DNA of 64,000 bases, from assembly GCF_013393905.1 (NCBI RefSeq), contig NZ_CP040272.1:4088001-4152000 (forward strand). The letters are read 5' to 3'. Position numbers and translations under genes: made by a program. Each line of letters opens with the position of its first letter. The first letter of the stretch is position 1. Below are positions 9,493-17,647 of this stretch, in pieces. This DNA is from Nostoc sp. C052. Its GTDB lineage: Bacteria > Cyanobacteriota > Cyanobacteriia > Cyanobacteriales > Nostocaceae. The notes beneath the pieces are model-generated. The model made no database searches and was not told the DNA's origin. It was given only the letters and a program-made list of their open reading frames with translations.

Positions 9493-10044
9493 ATGCCTGA
9501 AAATTGGATGCTTCCGAGGATTTTTCCCATTGGTGGAATCTTGTTTGACCTTTTATTTGTAATGATTGCCATCCCCATCGAAGCTTATGTTTTACACTCT
9601 CGACTAAAATTTGACAAAAAAACCAGTACTTTTTATGCCATTTCTATTAATCTTTTTTCTAGTGTAATTGGTTGGTTCATATTTTTTGTATCTGAACCAC
9701 TATTGCCGATACAGGTGAAATCAGAATTAATTAACTATATGTTTTTTAATACTTTTAAATTGCCAAGTACCCAAACTTTAATTATATTAACTGCCTGTAT
9801 AATTTTCTTCGCTACTTTTTTGATGAAATTTTTTATTTTAAGAGTTTTGCTATTATCATTACATGAACCAGTTGCTAAAAAAGAGGACAAAGAAGAAGAA
9901 GAAACTAAAATATCTCAGAGGCAGCAAAGGCTTCGTATGAGCAGCGTTAACTTTCAAAATACCAATTTAGTTACTACTATATTAATAGCCAATTCTCTGA
10001 GCTATACTGCTATAACCATTGTCTTATTATTTCGTTCAAAATAG
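9493..10044 (+). CDS. fraC: filament integrity protein FraC
   Basis: A 183-aa integral membrane protein with hydrophobic segments at about 10-30, 45-70, 95-120 and 160-180 and a charged KKEDKEEEETK stretch near 130-142 that is probably cytoplasmic. Its size, topology and position as first of three genes followed by a FraD-type protein and an ABC-2 permease match the fraC-fraD-fraE operon of Anabaena. In that genus FraC localises to intercellular septa and is needed for filament cohesion, septal channels and diazotrophic growth. Its presence here marks the host as a filamentous cyanobacterium. Assignment rests on gene order as well as sequence. Confidence 0.85.
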   Translation: MPENWMLPRIFPIGGILFDLLFVMIAIPIEAYVLHSRLKFDKKTSTFYAISINLFSSVIGWFIFFVSEPLLPIQVKSELINYMFFNTFKLPSTQTLIILTACIIFFATFLMKFFILRVLLLSLHEPVAKKEDKEEEETKISQRQQRLRMSSVNFQNTNLVTTILIANSLSYTAITIVLLFRSK

Positions 10045-10107
10045 CAATATTTATTTGTTTAATTCAGAGGAAGATGAGCGATCAATTAATCAGGTGTAGG
10101 GAGGAAT

Positions 10108-11124
10108 ATGAATACGCTATTTAAAGATGTATTTGGGGTTTTTAAATTTGCGGAAGGGCTTTATGCGGGAATTAGAAAAATATTAGTTCCACCGAAAGCT
10201 TATTCTTGGCAGACATTTATTTATATGAGTGTTTTTTCTTGGGGACTCTCATATTTTGCCACAGGTTATATTAAAGATATCATTGCCTTTTTTGGTTGGT
10301 TATTTTTAATTGCTGGTACAGCTTGGTATACAACCGAAGATCCTTTAAGGGTTCCTGGTACTTTTATGCCAGTCGGTGCAGTCATCACTGGATTCTTAGT
10401 GAGTGTTTTTGCTTTTGGAAATCAACAGGATGTAATTACAGCAAGAACCATCGTTTTTTGGCCGACACTTTCAGCACTAATTACGGCAATACCAGAATTT
10501 ATCGAAGGAAATGACACCGACGCCAAAGCTCGAATTCCTAAACCACAAGACCGCCAAAGAATCATAATTTTAGTTGCTAGTAGTATGCTGCTAAGTTGTT
10601 GGATTCAGTTTCATTTTGTGATGGATAATTGGTTACAGCAATATCCTAGTTTGCAGGCAGATACTTTTAGACGTAGTACCTTTGTTGTCAGAACAGAAGA
10701 ACCAGTAAAAATCCCACGAAACGGCGCTATAATTCTAGAGAAACTTCAACCAATAGTAGAAGAAGAAATAGCTAAAAGACCTTGGTCAGAAGTAGAGAAA
10801 TGGCTGATTCCTCAGAAAGATCGGGAACATCGCGTAGTCACTCTGGGTAGGGAAGTAATTCAAAAAAACCTGGGTAAATATGAAGAGAGGAAACTATGGC
10901 GTGTTGAACCGCGTGTAGATAATAATAAGTCTGGATATATATTAGATTTACTAAGTATTTGGACAGGCCCAAGTTCTAACCCACGAGGCTATTACTTGAA
11001 AAAATCTTGTCGGATTAAACAACTTCCAGCAACTAGCGATTCTGGCAATAAGATTACAGTTGCAGACATCGAATGCGATGTCGCCAGTAAATTGATTCCT
11101 GGTTCACCACTTCCGCAACTGTGA
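10108..11124 (+). CDS. fraD: septal filament integrity protein FraD
   Basis: A 338-aa protein with an N-terminal membrane region (helices about 30-50, 55-75, 85-110, 115-130 and 155-175) and a C-terminal extracytoplasmic domain of about 160 residues (starting near FHFVMDNWLQQYP). In Anabaena FraD is part of the septal junction through which cells exchange small molecules, and the C-terminal domain lies in the periplasm. The length matches the family. A good Shine-Dalgarno sequence (tagggagg, 10097-10104) precedes the ATG, and it lies 63 bp after fraC in the same direction, consistent with one operon. Confidence 0.87.
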   Translation: MNTLFKDVFGVFKFAEGLYAGIRKILVPPKAYSWQTFIYMSVFSWGLSYFATGYIKDIIAFFGWLFLIAGTAWYTTEDPLRVPGTFMPVGAVITGFLVSVFAFGNQQDVITARTIVFWPTLSALITAIPEFIEGNDTDAKARIPKPQDRQRIIILVASSMLLSCWIQFHFVMDNWLQQYPSLQADTFRRSTFVVRTEEPVKIPRNGAIILEKLQPIVEEEIAKRPWSEVEKWLIPQKDREHRVVTLGREVIQKNLGKYEERKLWRVEPRVDNNKSGYILDLLSIWTGPSSNPRGYYLKKSCRIKQLPATSDSGNKITVADIECDVASKLIPGSPLPQL

Positions 11125-11243
11125 GAAGTGAGGCAGAGGAGCAGGAAGCAGGGAGCAAGGGGGAGAATAGAATTACCTCTTTACCGTGCGCTACCTACGC
11201 CTATACCTCTTCCCAATAACAAATGACAAATGACAAATGACAA
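11125..11243 (+). repeat. G/A-rich intergenic repeat in the fraD-fraE gap
   Basis: The gap holds the gaggcagaggagcaggaagc word family common to 30219-30364 and 30927-31043, then four direct copies of (a)caaatg immediately before fraE. It does not break the operon order. Confidence 0.5.
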
Positions 11244-12023
11244 ATGGCTATTAACAGAATTTTTGTATTGGCAAAGAATGTCTTTCAGGAAGTGGTACGC
11301 GATCGCATCCTATATATTATTGGTTTTTATGCGCTAATACTCGCCATTGCCTTCCGCGCCCTTCCTGAATTTGCAGCTACGACTGAAGGCAAAATGTTTT
11401 TAGACTTTGGGATGGCAGCGATGAATGCCATCGGGTTAATTATTACGATATTTATTGGTACGGGACTAGTTAATAAAGAAATTGAAAAGCGCACTATCTT
11501 GGTGTTGATTGCTAAACCTGTCAGTCGCAGCGAAATTATCGTTGGCAAATACTTGGGTTTATCCGCAGTACTAGCTGTACTGATCGCTATAATGACAGTA
11601 ATTTATCTGGTATTTCTACAATTTGGTAATATTCCTCATCCAACAGCGAGTATTCTAATTGCTGCAATTTTCTTAGTATTGCAGTTGTCATTAATCACTG
11701 CTCTGGCTATTACCTTTGGTGTTTTTACAGCTTCTCTGTTAGCGACTATTTTAACCTTTGCGGTATATTTAATCGGCAATATTACTCAAGATTTAGTACA
11801 ACTTGGTCGTCTGAGTCGTAACCCTGGTATAGAAATTCTCACTCAAGGTTTATTTCTCATCTTGCCAGATTTATCGCGATTAGATTTGAAAAATGATGCA
11901 GTTTATGGTTTGCAAGCATTACCTGATACAACTGCACTGATTCTGAATGCTGGCTATGGCTTACTTTATAGTGCCATGTTGTTAGCGATCGCTATTTTTA
12001 TCTTTTCACAACGCGAATTTTAG
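11244..12023 (+). CDS. fraE: ABC-2 type permease FraE
   Basis: A 259-aa permease with six likely membrane helices (about 20-40, 55-80, 103-125, 135-155, 160-180 and 230-252) and the ABC-2 family pattern KEIEKRTILVLIAKPVSRSEIIVGKYLG after helix 2. It is the third gene of the fraCDE cluster, 119 bp after fraD. In Anabaena FraE is needed for filament integrity and heterocyst function. No ATPase gene is adjacent, so its ATP-binding partner would be encoded elsewhere. The fraD-fraE gap contains the gaggcagaggagcaggaagcag type of repeat, also seen near psaD, and short caaatga direct repeats just before the ATG. Confidence 0.85.
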   Translation: MAINRIFVLAKNVFQEVVRDRILYIIGFYALILAIAFRALPEFAATTEGKMFLDFGMAAMNAIGLIITIFIGTGLVNKEIEKRTILVLIAKPVSRSEIIVGKYLGLSAVLAVLIAIMTVIYLVFLQFGNIPHPTASILIAAIFLVLQLSLITALAITFGVFTASLLATILTFAVYLIGNITQDLVQLGRLSRNPGIEILTQGLFLILPDLSRLDLKNDAVYGLQALPDTTALILNAGYGLLYSAMLLAIAIFIFSQREF

Positions 12024-12069
12024 GTATTGGGCGTTGAGGTAGGGTGTCATCATCGGTGAACCAAATTAA

Positions 12070-12124
12070 ATGAGTAAGGAGTAATGAGTAATGAGTAATG
12101 AGTAATGAGTAATGAGTAATGAGT
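12070..12124 (+). repeat. TAATGAG short tandem repeat, left flank
   Basis: At least five consecutive heptamers of gtaatga/taatgag. The same heptamer runs in inverted orientation at 12559-12602, so the two arrays bracket the four-helix-bundle gene. Such heptamer arrays (STRR) are typical of Nostoc and Anabaena. Confidence 0.8.
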
Positions 12125-12134
12125 GGATTATTTT

Positions 12135-12506
12135 TTATTTTTCTTTCAATTTGTTGATTGAAGTTGTTAATATCTTAACAATTCTTTCATTCTCTTCTAT
12201 CAGATTTTGAAATTTTGATTTTGACACTAACTCCGATTTTATCATTATTTTTATCCAATAAAGGGTTTCATTGGCTTCCTTTAAGGCTATAGAATACTTA
12301 TTGATAAAGTCTTTATTTGATTGTGCATATTTAGCTTCTGAACAGTTTGCTCCTATTGATGTCCCGCTTCTTAAAAATTGTTTAGACAAGATTTTACCAG
12401 CGTCGTCAAAAGGTCTTTTATTTAGCTCAGAATAAGCTTTGATAACTCTTATCGCAAAATTTTCTGTTCTTTCTTGAATACTGATATTTACGTTATAATT
12501 AATCAT
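12135..12506 (-). CDS. four-helix-bundle protein (23S rRNA intervening-sequence/Avd-like family)
   Basis: About 123 aa from the ATG at 12506. The pattern ENFAIRVIKAYSELN, SKQFLRSGTSIGANCSEA, KDFINKYSIALKEANETLYWI and a C-terminal helix ending INKLKEK matches the four-helix-bundle family first seen in intervening sequences of 23S rRNA genes; Avd, the accessory protein of diversity-generating retroelements, shares the fold. Its role as a stand-alone gene is unknown; no reverse transcriptase is nearby. The open frame extends to 12569, but those codons lie in the TAATGAG repeat, so the internal ATG is better. Both flanks are inverted TAATGAG arrays, which could let the segment move or recombine. 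Confidence 0.78.
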   Translation of the reverse strand: MINYNVNISIQERTENFAIRVIKAYSELNKRPFDDAGKILSKQFLRSGTSIGANCSEAKYAQSNKDFINKYSIALKEANETLYWIKIMIKSELVSKSKFQNLIEENERIVKILTTSINKLKEK

Positions 12507-12558
12507 GAGTAAAAAAATGTGGTAATTCAATTTAACTTTATAAGTAATGAGTAAATAC

Positions 12559-12602
12559 CCATTACTCATTACTCATTACTCATTACTCATTACTCATTAC
12601 TC
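12559..12602 (-). repeat. TAATGAG short tandem repeat, right flank
   Basis: Five to six copies of cattact (reverse of taatgag heptamers), inverted relative to 12070-12124. Together the arrays could fold into one long stem around the gene. Confidence 0.8.
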
Positions 12603-12617
12603 GTATTGCTTACACAT

Positions 12618-13034
12618 CTACAAGGATTGAGTGCCTTGGCTAGATGCTTTTTGTGCAACAGTTTTTAAGCGAGTCGCCCTGCTTTTGCGAATACGTTCAC
12701 TTTTGCGAACTCCACCAGCCATCTCATATTCGCGGCTATCTTTGCCGTATTTAAAGCCGATTCCCATGAGCATTTTTTCGGAGAAAGTACCCAAGGTTTG
12801 TTCTAATTCTTCAATTTCTGCTTTGGAAGAGTCAATCGTGCTGAGAGCAGTATTATGAGCTTCTAACTTGCTGCGTAATTGCTCAATTATTTCTGTCAGG
12901 GCTTTTAAATTACAAGTATTTCCAAGATCCAGATTGGCATCAATTGCTTTGAGTCCAGCAAATCTTAACTCAGCATTTTCTAGAACGCGGGATGTACGTT
13001 TTCTCAAAGACATAAATTTAGTTACTCGTAACAT
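12618..13034 (-). CDS. hypothetical protein with coiled coil and basic tail (138 aa)
   Basis: The central part (about 50-90) is heptad-like (IIEQLRSKLEAHN, AEIEELEQTLGTF), suggesting a coiled coil. The segment MLMGIGFKYGKDSREYEMAGG is probably a conserved core, and the C-terminus is strongly basic (VRKSERIRKSRATRLK), as expected of a nucleic-acid or acidic-partner binder. An alternative start is the internal ATG at 13013 (MSLRKRTSR). I do not recognise a named family. It sits between the TAATGAG-flanked gene and a repeat-rich gap. No function assigned. Confidence 0.55.
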   Translation of the reverse strand: MLRVTKFMSLRKRTSRVLENAELRFAGLKAIDANLDLGNTCNLKALTEIIEQLRSKLEAHNTALSTIDSSKAEIEELEQTLGTFSEKMLMGIGFKYGKDSREYEMAGGVRKSERIRKSRATRLKTVAQKASSQGTQSL

Positions 13035-13205
13035 TTATACAGTTACTATGTCCTACTGAAAATACATTCTGGTTCAGCAAAATCCACAAAAATAATTATA
13101 CTTTTTATGAGATAAATACTGGTAAATTCTCTTAATTTATCTAAAGCGTTTATCTAATCTTAATTACAGCTTGATACCAATTTTTTATGAAGCTGCATAG
13201 AATTC

Positions 13206-13291
13206 GATCCCCCCTAGCCCCCCTTAAATAAGGGGGGAACCGGAAAAATATCTATCAAAGTCCCCCTTTTTAAGGGGGATTTAGGGGGATC
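13206..13291. repeat. inverted-repeat mini-element (gatccccc ends)
   Basis: The left end starts gatcccccctagccccc and the right end closes ttagggggatc, forming imperfect terminal inverted repeats of about 20 bp around an 86-bp unit. Elements of this type are scattered through Nostoc genomes. It carries no coding capacity. Confidence 0.6.
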
Positions 13292-13322
13292 AAGATATGT
13301 GCAACCTCACATTAAATTGGTA

Positions 13323-13490
13323 TGAGCATTTATAACTACAGAAGAAGCTGTGCTAACTACAGCTTGAGCATTTATAACCACAGAAGAAGTTGTGTTAACT
13401 ACAGGTTGAGCATTCATAACTACAGAAGAAGCTGTGTTAACTACAGCTTGAGCATTCATAACTACAGAAGAAGTTGTATTAACTATAGCT
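13323..13490. repeat. four-copy 42-bp tandem repeat
   Basis: Exact 42-bp spacing: copies start at 13323, 13365, 13407 and 13449, each beginning tgagca and containing aacYacagaagaag. Degenerate copies continue to about 13590. The unit is a multiple of three, and one minus-strand frame (13307-13507) stays open, reading a 14-residue VVNTASSVVMNAQ-type repeat, but no conserved start region supports a gene. It lies just beyond the 3' end of the WD40 gene. Confidence 0.75.
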
Positions 13491-13616
13491 TCAAGTTTAC
13501 TTATCATATAATGAGCGTCTGTAACTACAGCTTCACCATTAATAAGTACTGTTTAAGTTGTATTAACTACGGCTTAAGTATTACTTATAACGTTTCCTGC
13601 ATAGATAATATCGGTA

Positions 13617-16600
13617 TTACGAATTACCAACACCATCGCACAGGTGCTTGTCACTCTCATTATCAGGGGGATTGGTTTTATAATACTCGCGCATAAAACT
13701 GCACCCTTGCTGGAGTAAATAATCAAAATCCAGCCTCCACAGTTTCACCGTGTTGTCAGCACTGGCAGAAGCTAGCATCTTGCCATCGGGACTGAAGCTG
13801 ATGCCATTAACCCAGTTTGTATGCCCAGTAAGGGTTTTGATTTCTTTGCCTGTGCTGGTATCCCACAGTTTCACCGTGTTGTCACCACCGGCAGAAGCTA
13901 GCATCTTGCCATCGGGACTGAAGCTGATGCCCCTAACCTCTTTTGTATGCCCAGTAAGGGTTTTGATTTCTTTGCCTGTGCTGGTATCCCACAGTTTCAC
14001 CGTCTTGTCAGCACTGGCAGAAGCTAGCATCTTGCCATCGGGACTGAAGCTGATGCCAAAAACCCAGTTTGTATGCCCAATAAGGGTTTTGATTTCTTTG
14101 CCTGTGCTGGTATCCCACAGTTTCACCGTCTTGTCAGCACTGACAGAAGCTAGCATCTTGCCATCGGGACTGAAGCTGATGCCCCTAACCCAGTTTGTAT
14201 GCCCAGTAAGAGTTTTGATTTCTTTGCCTGTGCTGATATCCCACAGTTTCACCGTGTTGTCAGCACTGGCAGAAGCTAGCATCTTGCCATCGGGACTGAA
14301 GCTGATGCCCAAAACCTCGTTTGTATGCCCAGTAAAGGTTTTGATTTCTTTGCCTGTGCTGGTATCCCACAGTTTCACCGTGTTGTCAGCACTGGCAGAA
14401 GCTAGCATCTTGCCATCGGGACTGAAGCTGATGCCATAAACCGAGTTTGTATGCCCAGTAAGAGTTTTGATTTCTTTGCCTGTGCTGGTATCCCACAGTT
14501 TCACCGTGTTGTCAGCACTGGCAGAAGCTAGCATCTTGCTATCGGGATTGAAGCTGATGCCAAAAACCCAGTTTCTATGCCCAGTAAGGGTTTTGATTTC
14601 TTTGCCTGTGCTGGTATCCCACAGTTTCACCGTGTTGTCATCACTGGCAGAAGCTAGCATCTTGCCATCAGGACTGAAGCTGATGCCCCTAACCCAGTTT
14701 CTATGCCCAGTAAGGGTTTTGATTTCTTTGCCTGTGCTGGTATCCCACAGTTTCACCGTGTTGTCAGCACTGGCAGAAGCTAGCATCTTGCCATCGGGAC
14801 TGAAACTGATGCCCAAAACCGAGTTTGTATGCCCAGTAAGGGTTTTGATTTCTTTGCCTGTGCTGGTATCCCACAGTTTCACCGTGTTGTCATTACTGAC
14901 AGAAGCTAGCATCTTGCCATCGGGACTGAAACTGATGCCCCAAACCGAGTCTGTATGCCCAGTAAGGGTTTTGATTTCTTTGCCCGTGCTGGTATCCCAC
15001 AGTTTCACCGTGTTGTCACCACTGGCAGAAGCTAGCATCTTGCCATCGGGACTGAAACTGATGCCCCAAACCCAGTTTGTATGCCCAGTAAGGGTTTTGA
15101 TTTCTTTGCCTGTGCTGGTATCCCACAGTTTCACCGTGTTGTCATTACTGACAGAAGCTAGCATCTTGCCATCGGGACTGAAGCTGATGCCATAAACCGA
15201 GTTTGTATGCCCAGTAAGAGTTTTGATTTCTTTGCCTGTGCTGGTATCCCACAGTTTCACCGTGTTGTCAGCACTGGCAGAAGCTAGCATCTTGCCATCG
15301 GGACTGAAGCTGATGCCATTAACCGAGTTTGTATGCCCAGTAAGGGTTTTGATTTCTTTGCCTGTGCTGATATCCCATAGTTTCACCGTCTTGTCAGCAC
15401 TGGCAGAAGCTAGCATCTTGCCATCGGGACTGAAGCTGATGCCATAAACCACGTTTGTATGTCCTCCCAAAGTGTTAGGTGCGGCAACATTGTGAACTGT
15501 ATTTAATAATGCCAGTTCTACCTGGGTGCGGGTATCTGCATCAACCCAAAATTTACCTCGCATTTTGACAGCAGCTTTGACGCTTGATTCGACAGCTTTT
15601 CGCCCATTTAAAGCCACAAACCCATCGGAACTTTGGGCAAAGGCATTAATTTGACTGATTTCGGCATTCCCCCAGCCTATACCCGCTAGTCCAGATAAAC
15701 CCAAAGCTAACACCAAACCCCCTGCCAGTCCAGAAAAAGTCAGTCGTCTTCTGCGTTCTTGTTGCTTTTGTTCCTTATCCCTCAATTCCACACTAGCTTG
15801 AATAAACTTTTGCTCGGCTGCGCTAATATCCTCTCGCCGTTGTTTTAGCTTTTCTTCCCCCTCCACCAACGCTGCACCCCGCAACAATGCCCCTTCATCT
15901 CGTTGCGTTGCTTCCCATTGTCCTTTTGCTGAACGCAGTCGCTCTTGCCAAGCCCTAAAAACGCGGTCTTTATTCATCCATTCCCGCAATTCTCCCCAAT
16001 TGCGAATCAAAGCTTCATGGACTACTTCTACCGTTTCTTGACTGGTAGCATTGCGACTTGTCACCACCAACCGAGCATCCGCTAATTGTTTGACCAAATC
16101 CCAGCTTTGCTCCTCCAATTCCGCCTTCATCGCCACCCGTCGAGTATCTTCTGTTCCCTCACCCGGACGCACCAATTGAATAAAAATCCGCCGGACTTTT
16201 TCTTTTTCCTCGTCTGTCAAGTTGCCATATTTCTCATCAGCATGACGAGCTAACGCACCTTCTACTTGACCAATTTCTTCATAGATTTTGTGAGTTAATT
16301 GTTTACCCGTGCGCTTATTCCACAACTCTGTTAAAGCAAACTCTAGCAAAGGTAAATTTCCCGGTTGGTTTTCTACATCCTCTAAAATGCGTTCTACCAA
16401 TCCGCTTGCAAATGTCACCCCTAATTTTTCGGCAGGTTTTTCAATAACTTGTGTTAATTCCTCCCGATTCATCGGCCCTAATTTCACATCAGCATTTTGC
16501 AAGATATCCGCAAAGGGACGATAGGAGAGAGCATTTCCCAAAAAATCTGCCCGCATTGTCATTACCCACACCGTAGCGGATGCAGATAGAGAAGTAGAAG

Positions 16601-17234
16601 TTTCTAAACTAGCTAATAAGCAATCAAGAAATTTATGGCGAATTTCCTGACGGTGACAGAGAGTATAAATTTCTTCAAATTGGTCAGCAATTAATAGCAC
16701 CCGTTCATTAGGGTGATTTTGCCAAATTTTAGCAAAAACGTCCGAGATCAGCATAGAGCCATCTTGCAAGTAATCAGCTAACTCGCGGGCTTCCTTAATT
16801 TGGTCAGTTGCAGTTGCAGTTGCATTTAAAGTAGCCGTATACAGTGGCAGTAAAGCTACAGCCAACGCATAAAAAGGATCAGCACCAGGACGAAAGTGAG
16901 TAAACTGCCAATTTCCGGCTGTTTGCAACTTCGGGATTAACCCCGCTAATACCACCGAAGATTTACCGCTTCCCGATGCACCCAATACGGGTATAAAATT
17001 CCGGGTTTTAGTTGCACTATAAAGTTCTTCGATAAAAATTTCCCGCCCAAAGAATATATCCGCATCATTGGGGCCAAAATGAAACAAACCGCGATAAGGA
17101 CAAGGGAGAGATTCATCAGCAACATCAACAGATGTAGGTTTTACCTCTTCTCTGTAGTAAAAATAGTTGTAGATAATGTTGTGATCGCCTATCTGAGCGC
17201 CCTTAACTTCAGCTTGAAACTCTGCATGGTTCAT
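13617..17234 (-). CDS. NLR-like protein: amyloid-type motif, nSTAND NTPase, TM helix, 14 WD40 repeats
   Basis: A 1205-aa protein. Residues 5-26 carry FQAEVKGAQIGDHN then an aromatic/Asn-rich end, close to RHIM/BASS-type amyloid signalling motifs. The STAND NTPase follows (about 48-440; Walker A GASGSGKS at 85-92, Walker B VLLIADQFEE near 180, and an HEALIRNW sensor-like motif near 415). A basic/coiled linker and one membrane helix (about 513-535) precede 14 WD40 repeats of 42 aa (about 577-1165), enough for two seven-bladed propellers. Such proteins act as sensor switches in conflict or programmed-death systems: ligand binding to the propeller drives NTP-dependent oligomerisation. The gene starts 20 bp after a small protein whose C-terminus bears the same motif, so the two probably form an operon. 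Domains are clear; the role is inferred. Confidence 0.88.
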   Translation of the reverse strand: MNHAEFQAEVKGAQIGDHNIIYNYFYYREEVKPTSVDVADESLPCPYRGLFHFGPNDADIFFGREIFIEELYSATKTRNFIPVLGASGSGKSSVVLAGLIPKLQTAGNWQFTHFRPGADPFYALAVALLPLYTATLNATATATDQIKEARELADYLQDGSMLISDVFAKIWQNHPNERVLLIADQFEEIYTLCHRQEIRHKFLDCLLASLETSTSLSASATVWVMTMRADFLGNALSYRPFADILQNADVKLGPMNREELTQVIEKPAEKLGVTFASGLVERILEDVENQPGNLPLLEFALTELWNKRTGKQLTHKIYEEIGQVEGALARHADEKYGNLTDEEKEKVRRIFIQLVRPGEGTEDTRRVAMKAELEEQSWDLVKQLADARLVVTSRNATSQETVEVVHEALIRNWGELREWMNKDRVFRAWQERLRSAKGQWEATQRDEGALLRGAALVEGEEKLKQRREDISAAEQKFIQASVELRDKEQKQQERRRRLTFSGLAGGLVLALGLSGLAGIGWGNAEISQINAFAQSSDGFVALNGRKAVESSVKAAVKMRGKFWVDADTRTQVELALLNTVHNVAAPNTLGGHTNVVYGISFSPDGKMLASASADKTVKLWDISTGKEIKTLTGHTNSVNGISFSPDGKMLASASADNTVKLWDTSTGKEIKTLTGHTNSVYGISFSPDGKMLASVSNDNTVKLWDTSTGKEIKTLTGHTNWVWGISFSPDGKMLASASGDNTVKLWDTSTGKEIKTLTGHTDSVWGISFSPDGKMLASVSNDNTVKLWDTSTGKEIKTLTGHTNSVLGISFSPDGKMLASASADNTVKLWDTSTGKEIKTLTGHRNWVRGISFSPDGKMLASASDDNTVKLWDTSTGKEIKTLTGHRNWVFGISFNPDSKMLASASADNTVKLWDTSTGKEIKTLTGHTNSVYGISFSPDGKMLASASADNTVKLWDTSTGKEIKTFTGHTNEVLGISFSPDGKMLASASADNTVKLWDISTGKEIKTLTGHTNWVRGISFSPDGKMLASVSADKTVKLWDTSTGKEIKTLIGHTNWVFGISFSPDGKMLASASADKTVKLWDTSTGKEIKTLTGHTKEVRGISFSPDGKMLASAGGDNTVKLWDTSTGKEIKTLTGHTNWVNGISFSPDGKMLASASADNTVKLWRLDFDYLLQQGCSFMREYYKTNPPDNESDKHLCDGVGNS
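13737..15470 (-). repeat. 14 near-identical 126-bp WD40-coding repeats
   Basis: Each unit encodes GH..., GISFSPDGKMLAS, DNTVKLWDTSTGKEIKTLT with almost no synonymous drift, showing recent duplication or gene conversion. Differences cluster at unit positions 3, 4, 5, 7, 21-23, 25 and 32 (counting the G of GH as 1). Plus-strand open frames across the array are antisense by-products. Confidence 0.9.
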
Positions 17235-17254
17235 TTTAGATACTTTAGTAGCTT

Positions 17255-17647
17255 TTAGCTAAAGGTATTTGTTTGTGTGTTGCGATCGCCTACTTGAGCG
17301 CCTTTCACTTCTCCTTGAAATACTGTGTTATACTTACCAGCCGCAGATTCCTCCGGCTTTTCCTGTTTCAATAACTCCTGAGCTAACTTGATAATTTCCG
17401 CATCTTTATCAACGCCTAAATTGGTTAACTCTTCTTGGAGTAATGCCTTAAATGCTTCTGAATCCAGCTTTTTTTCATGCTTGTCTACGATATTGCTATC
17501 ATCTTCTTTACCCTGATCAGCAAACCTCTGTTTAATCAAAGCCTTCAAACCCTGATAGGCATCTTTCACGGCTGTTCCTGCGGTTTCTTTAGTAGCAGCG
17601 ATCGCACCAGCACCTAAAGCAGCAATAATCAGAGAAATAGGTTCCAT
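17255..17647 (-). CDS. small candidate death effector with C-terminal amyloid-type motif
   Basis: A 130-aa protein. The N-terminus is a hydrophobic, small-residue helix (EPISLIIAALGAGAIAA, residues 2-18) followed by an amphipathic helix (AVKDAYQGLKALIKQRF), a charged helical middle, and a C-terminal motif EVKGAQVGDRN ending TNTF (about 112-130). The end matches residues 7-25 of the NLR-like protein encoded 20 bp downstream; 13 of 21 aligned positions are identical. The N-terminal pattern recalls the Bell/HeLo-like membrane-acting domains paired with bacterial NLRs. Expected model: the NLR nucleates this motif and the N-terminal domain damages the membrane. That is inference; the shared motif is seen directly. 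First gene of the pair, starting from a GC-poor gap. Confidence 0.75.
   Translation of the reverse strand: MEPISLIIAALGAGAIAATKETAGTAVKDAYQGLKALIKQRFADQGKEDDSNIVDKHEKKLDSEAFKALLQEELTNLGVDKDAEIIKLAQELLKQEKPEESAAGKYNTVFQGEVKGAQVGDRNTQTNTFS

Noticed and set aside
12135..12506. Diversity-generating retroelement, because the gene is Avd-like
   Set aside because: No reverse transcriptase, template repeat or variable repeat pair was found; WD40 variation is spread over units rather than at adenines of one variable region.
13323..13590. Possible CRISPR array
   Set aside because: The 42-bp units are contiguous with no spacers and no cas gene is near; it is a plain tandem repeat.
13750..15447. Three long plus-strand open frames with repeated SALAEASILPSGLKLMP-type words
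   Set aside because: They are the exact antisense of the 14 WD40 repeats; the repeat structure of the real gene keeps them open.
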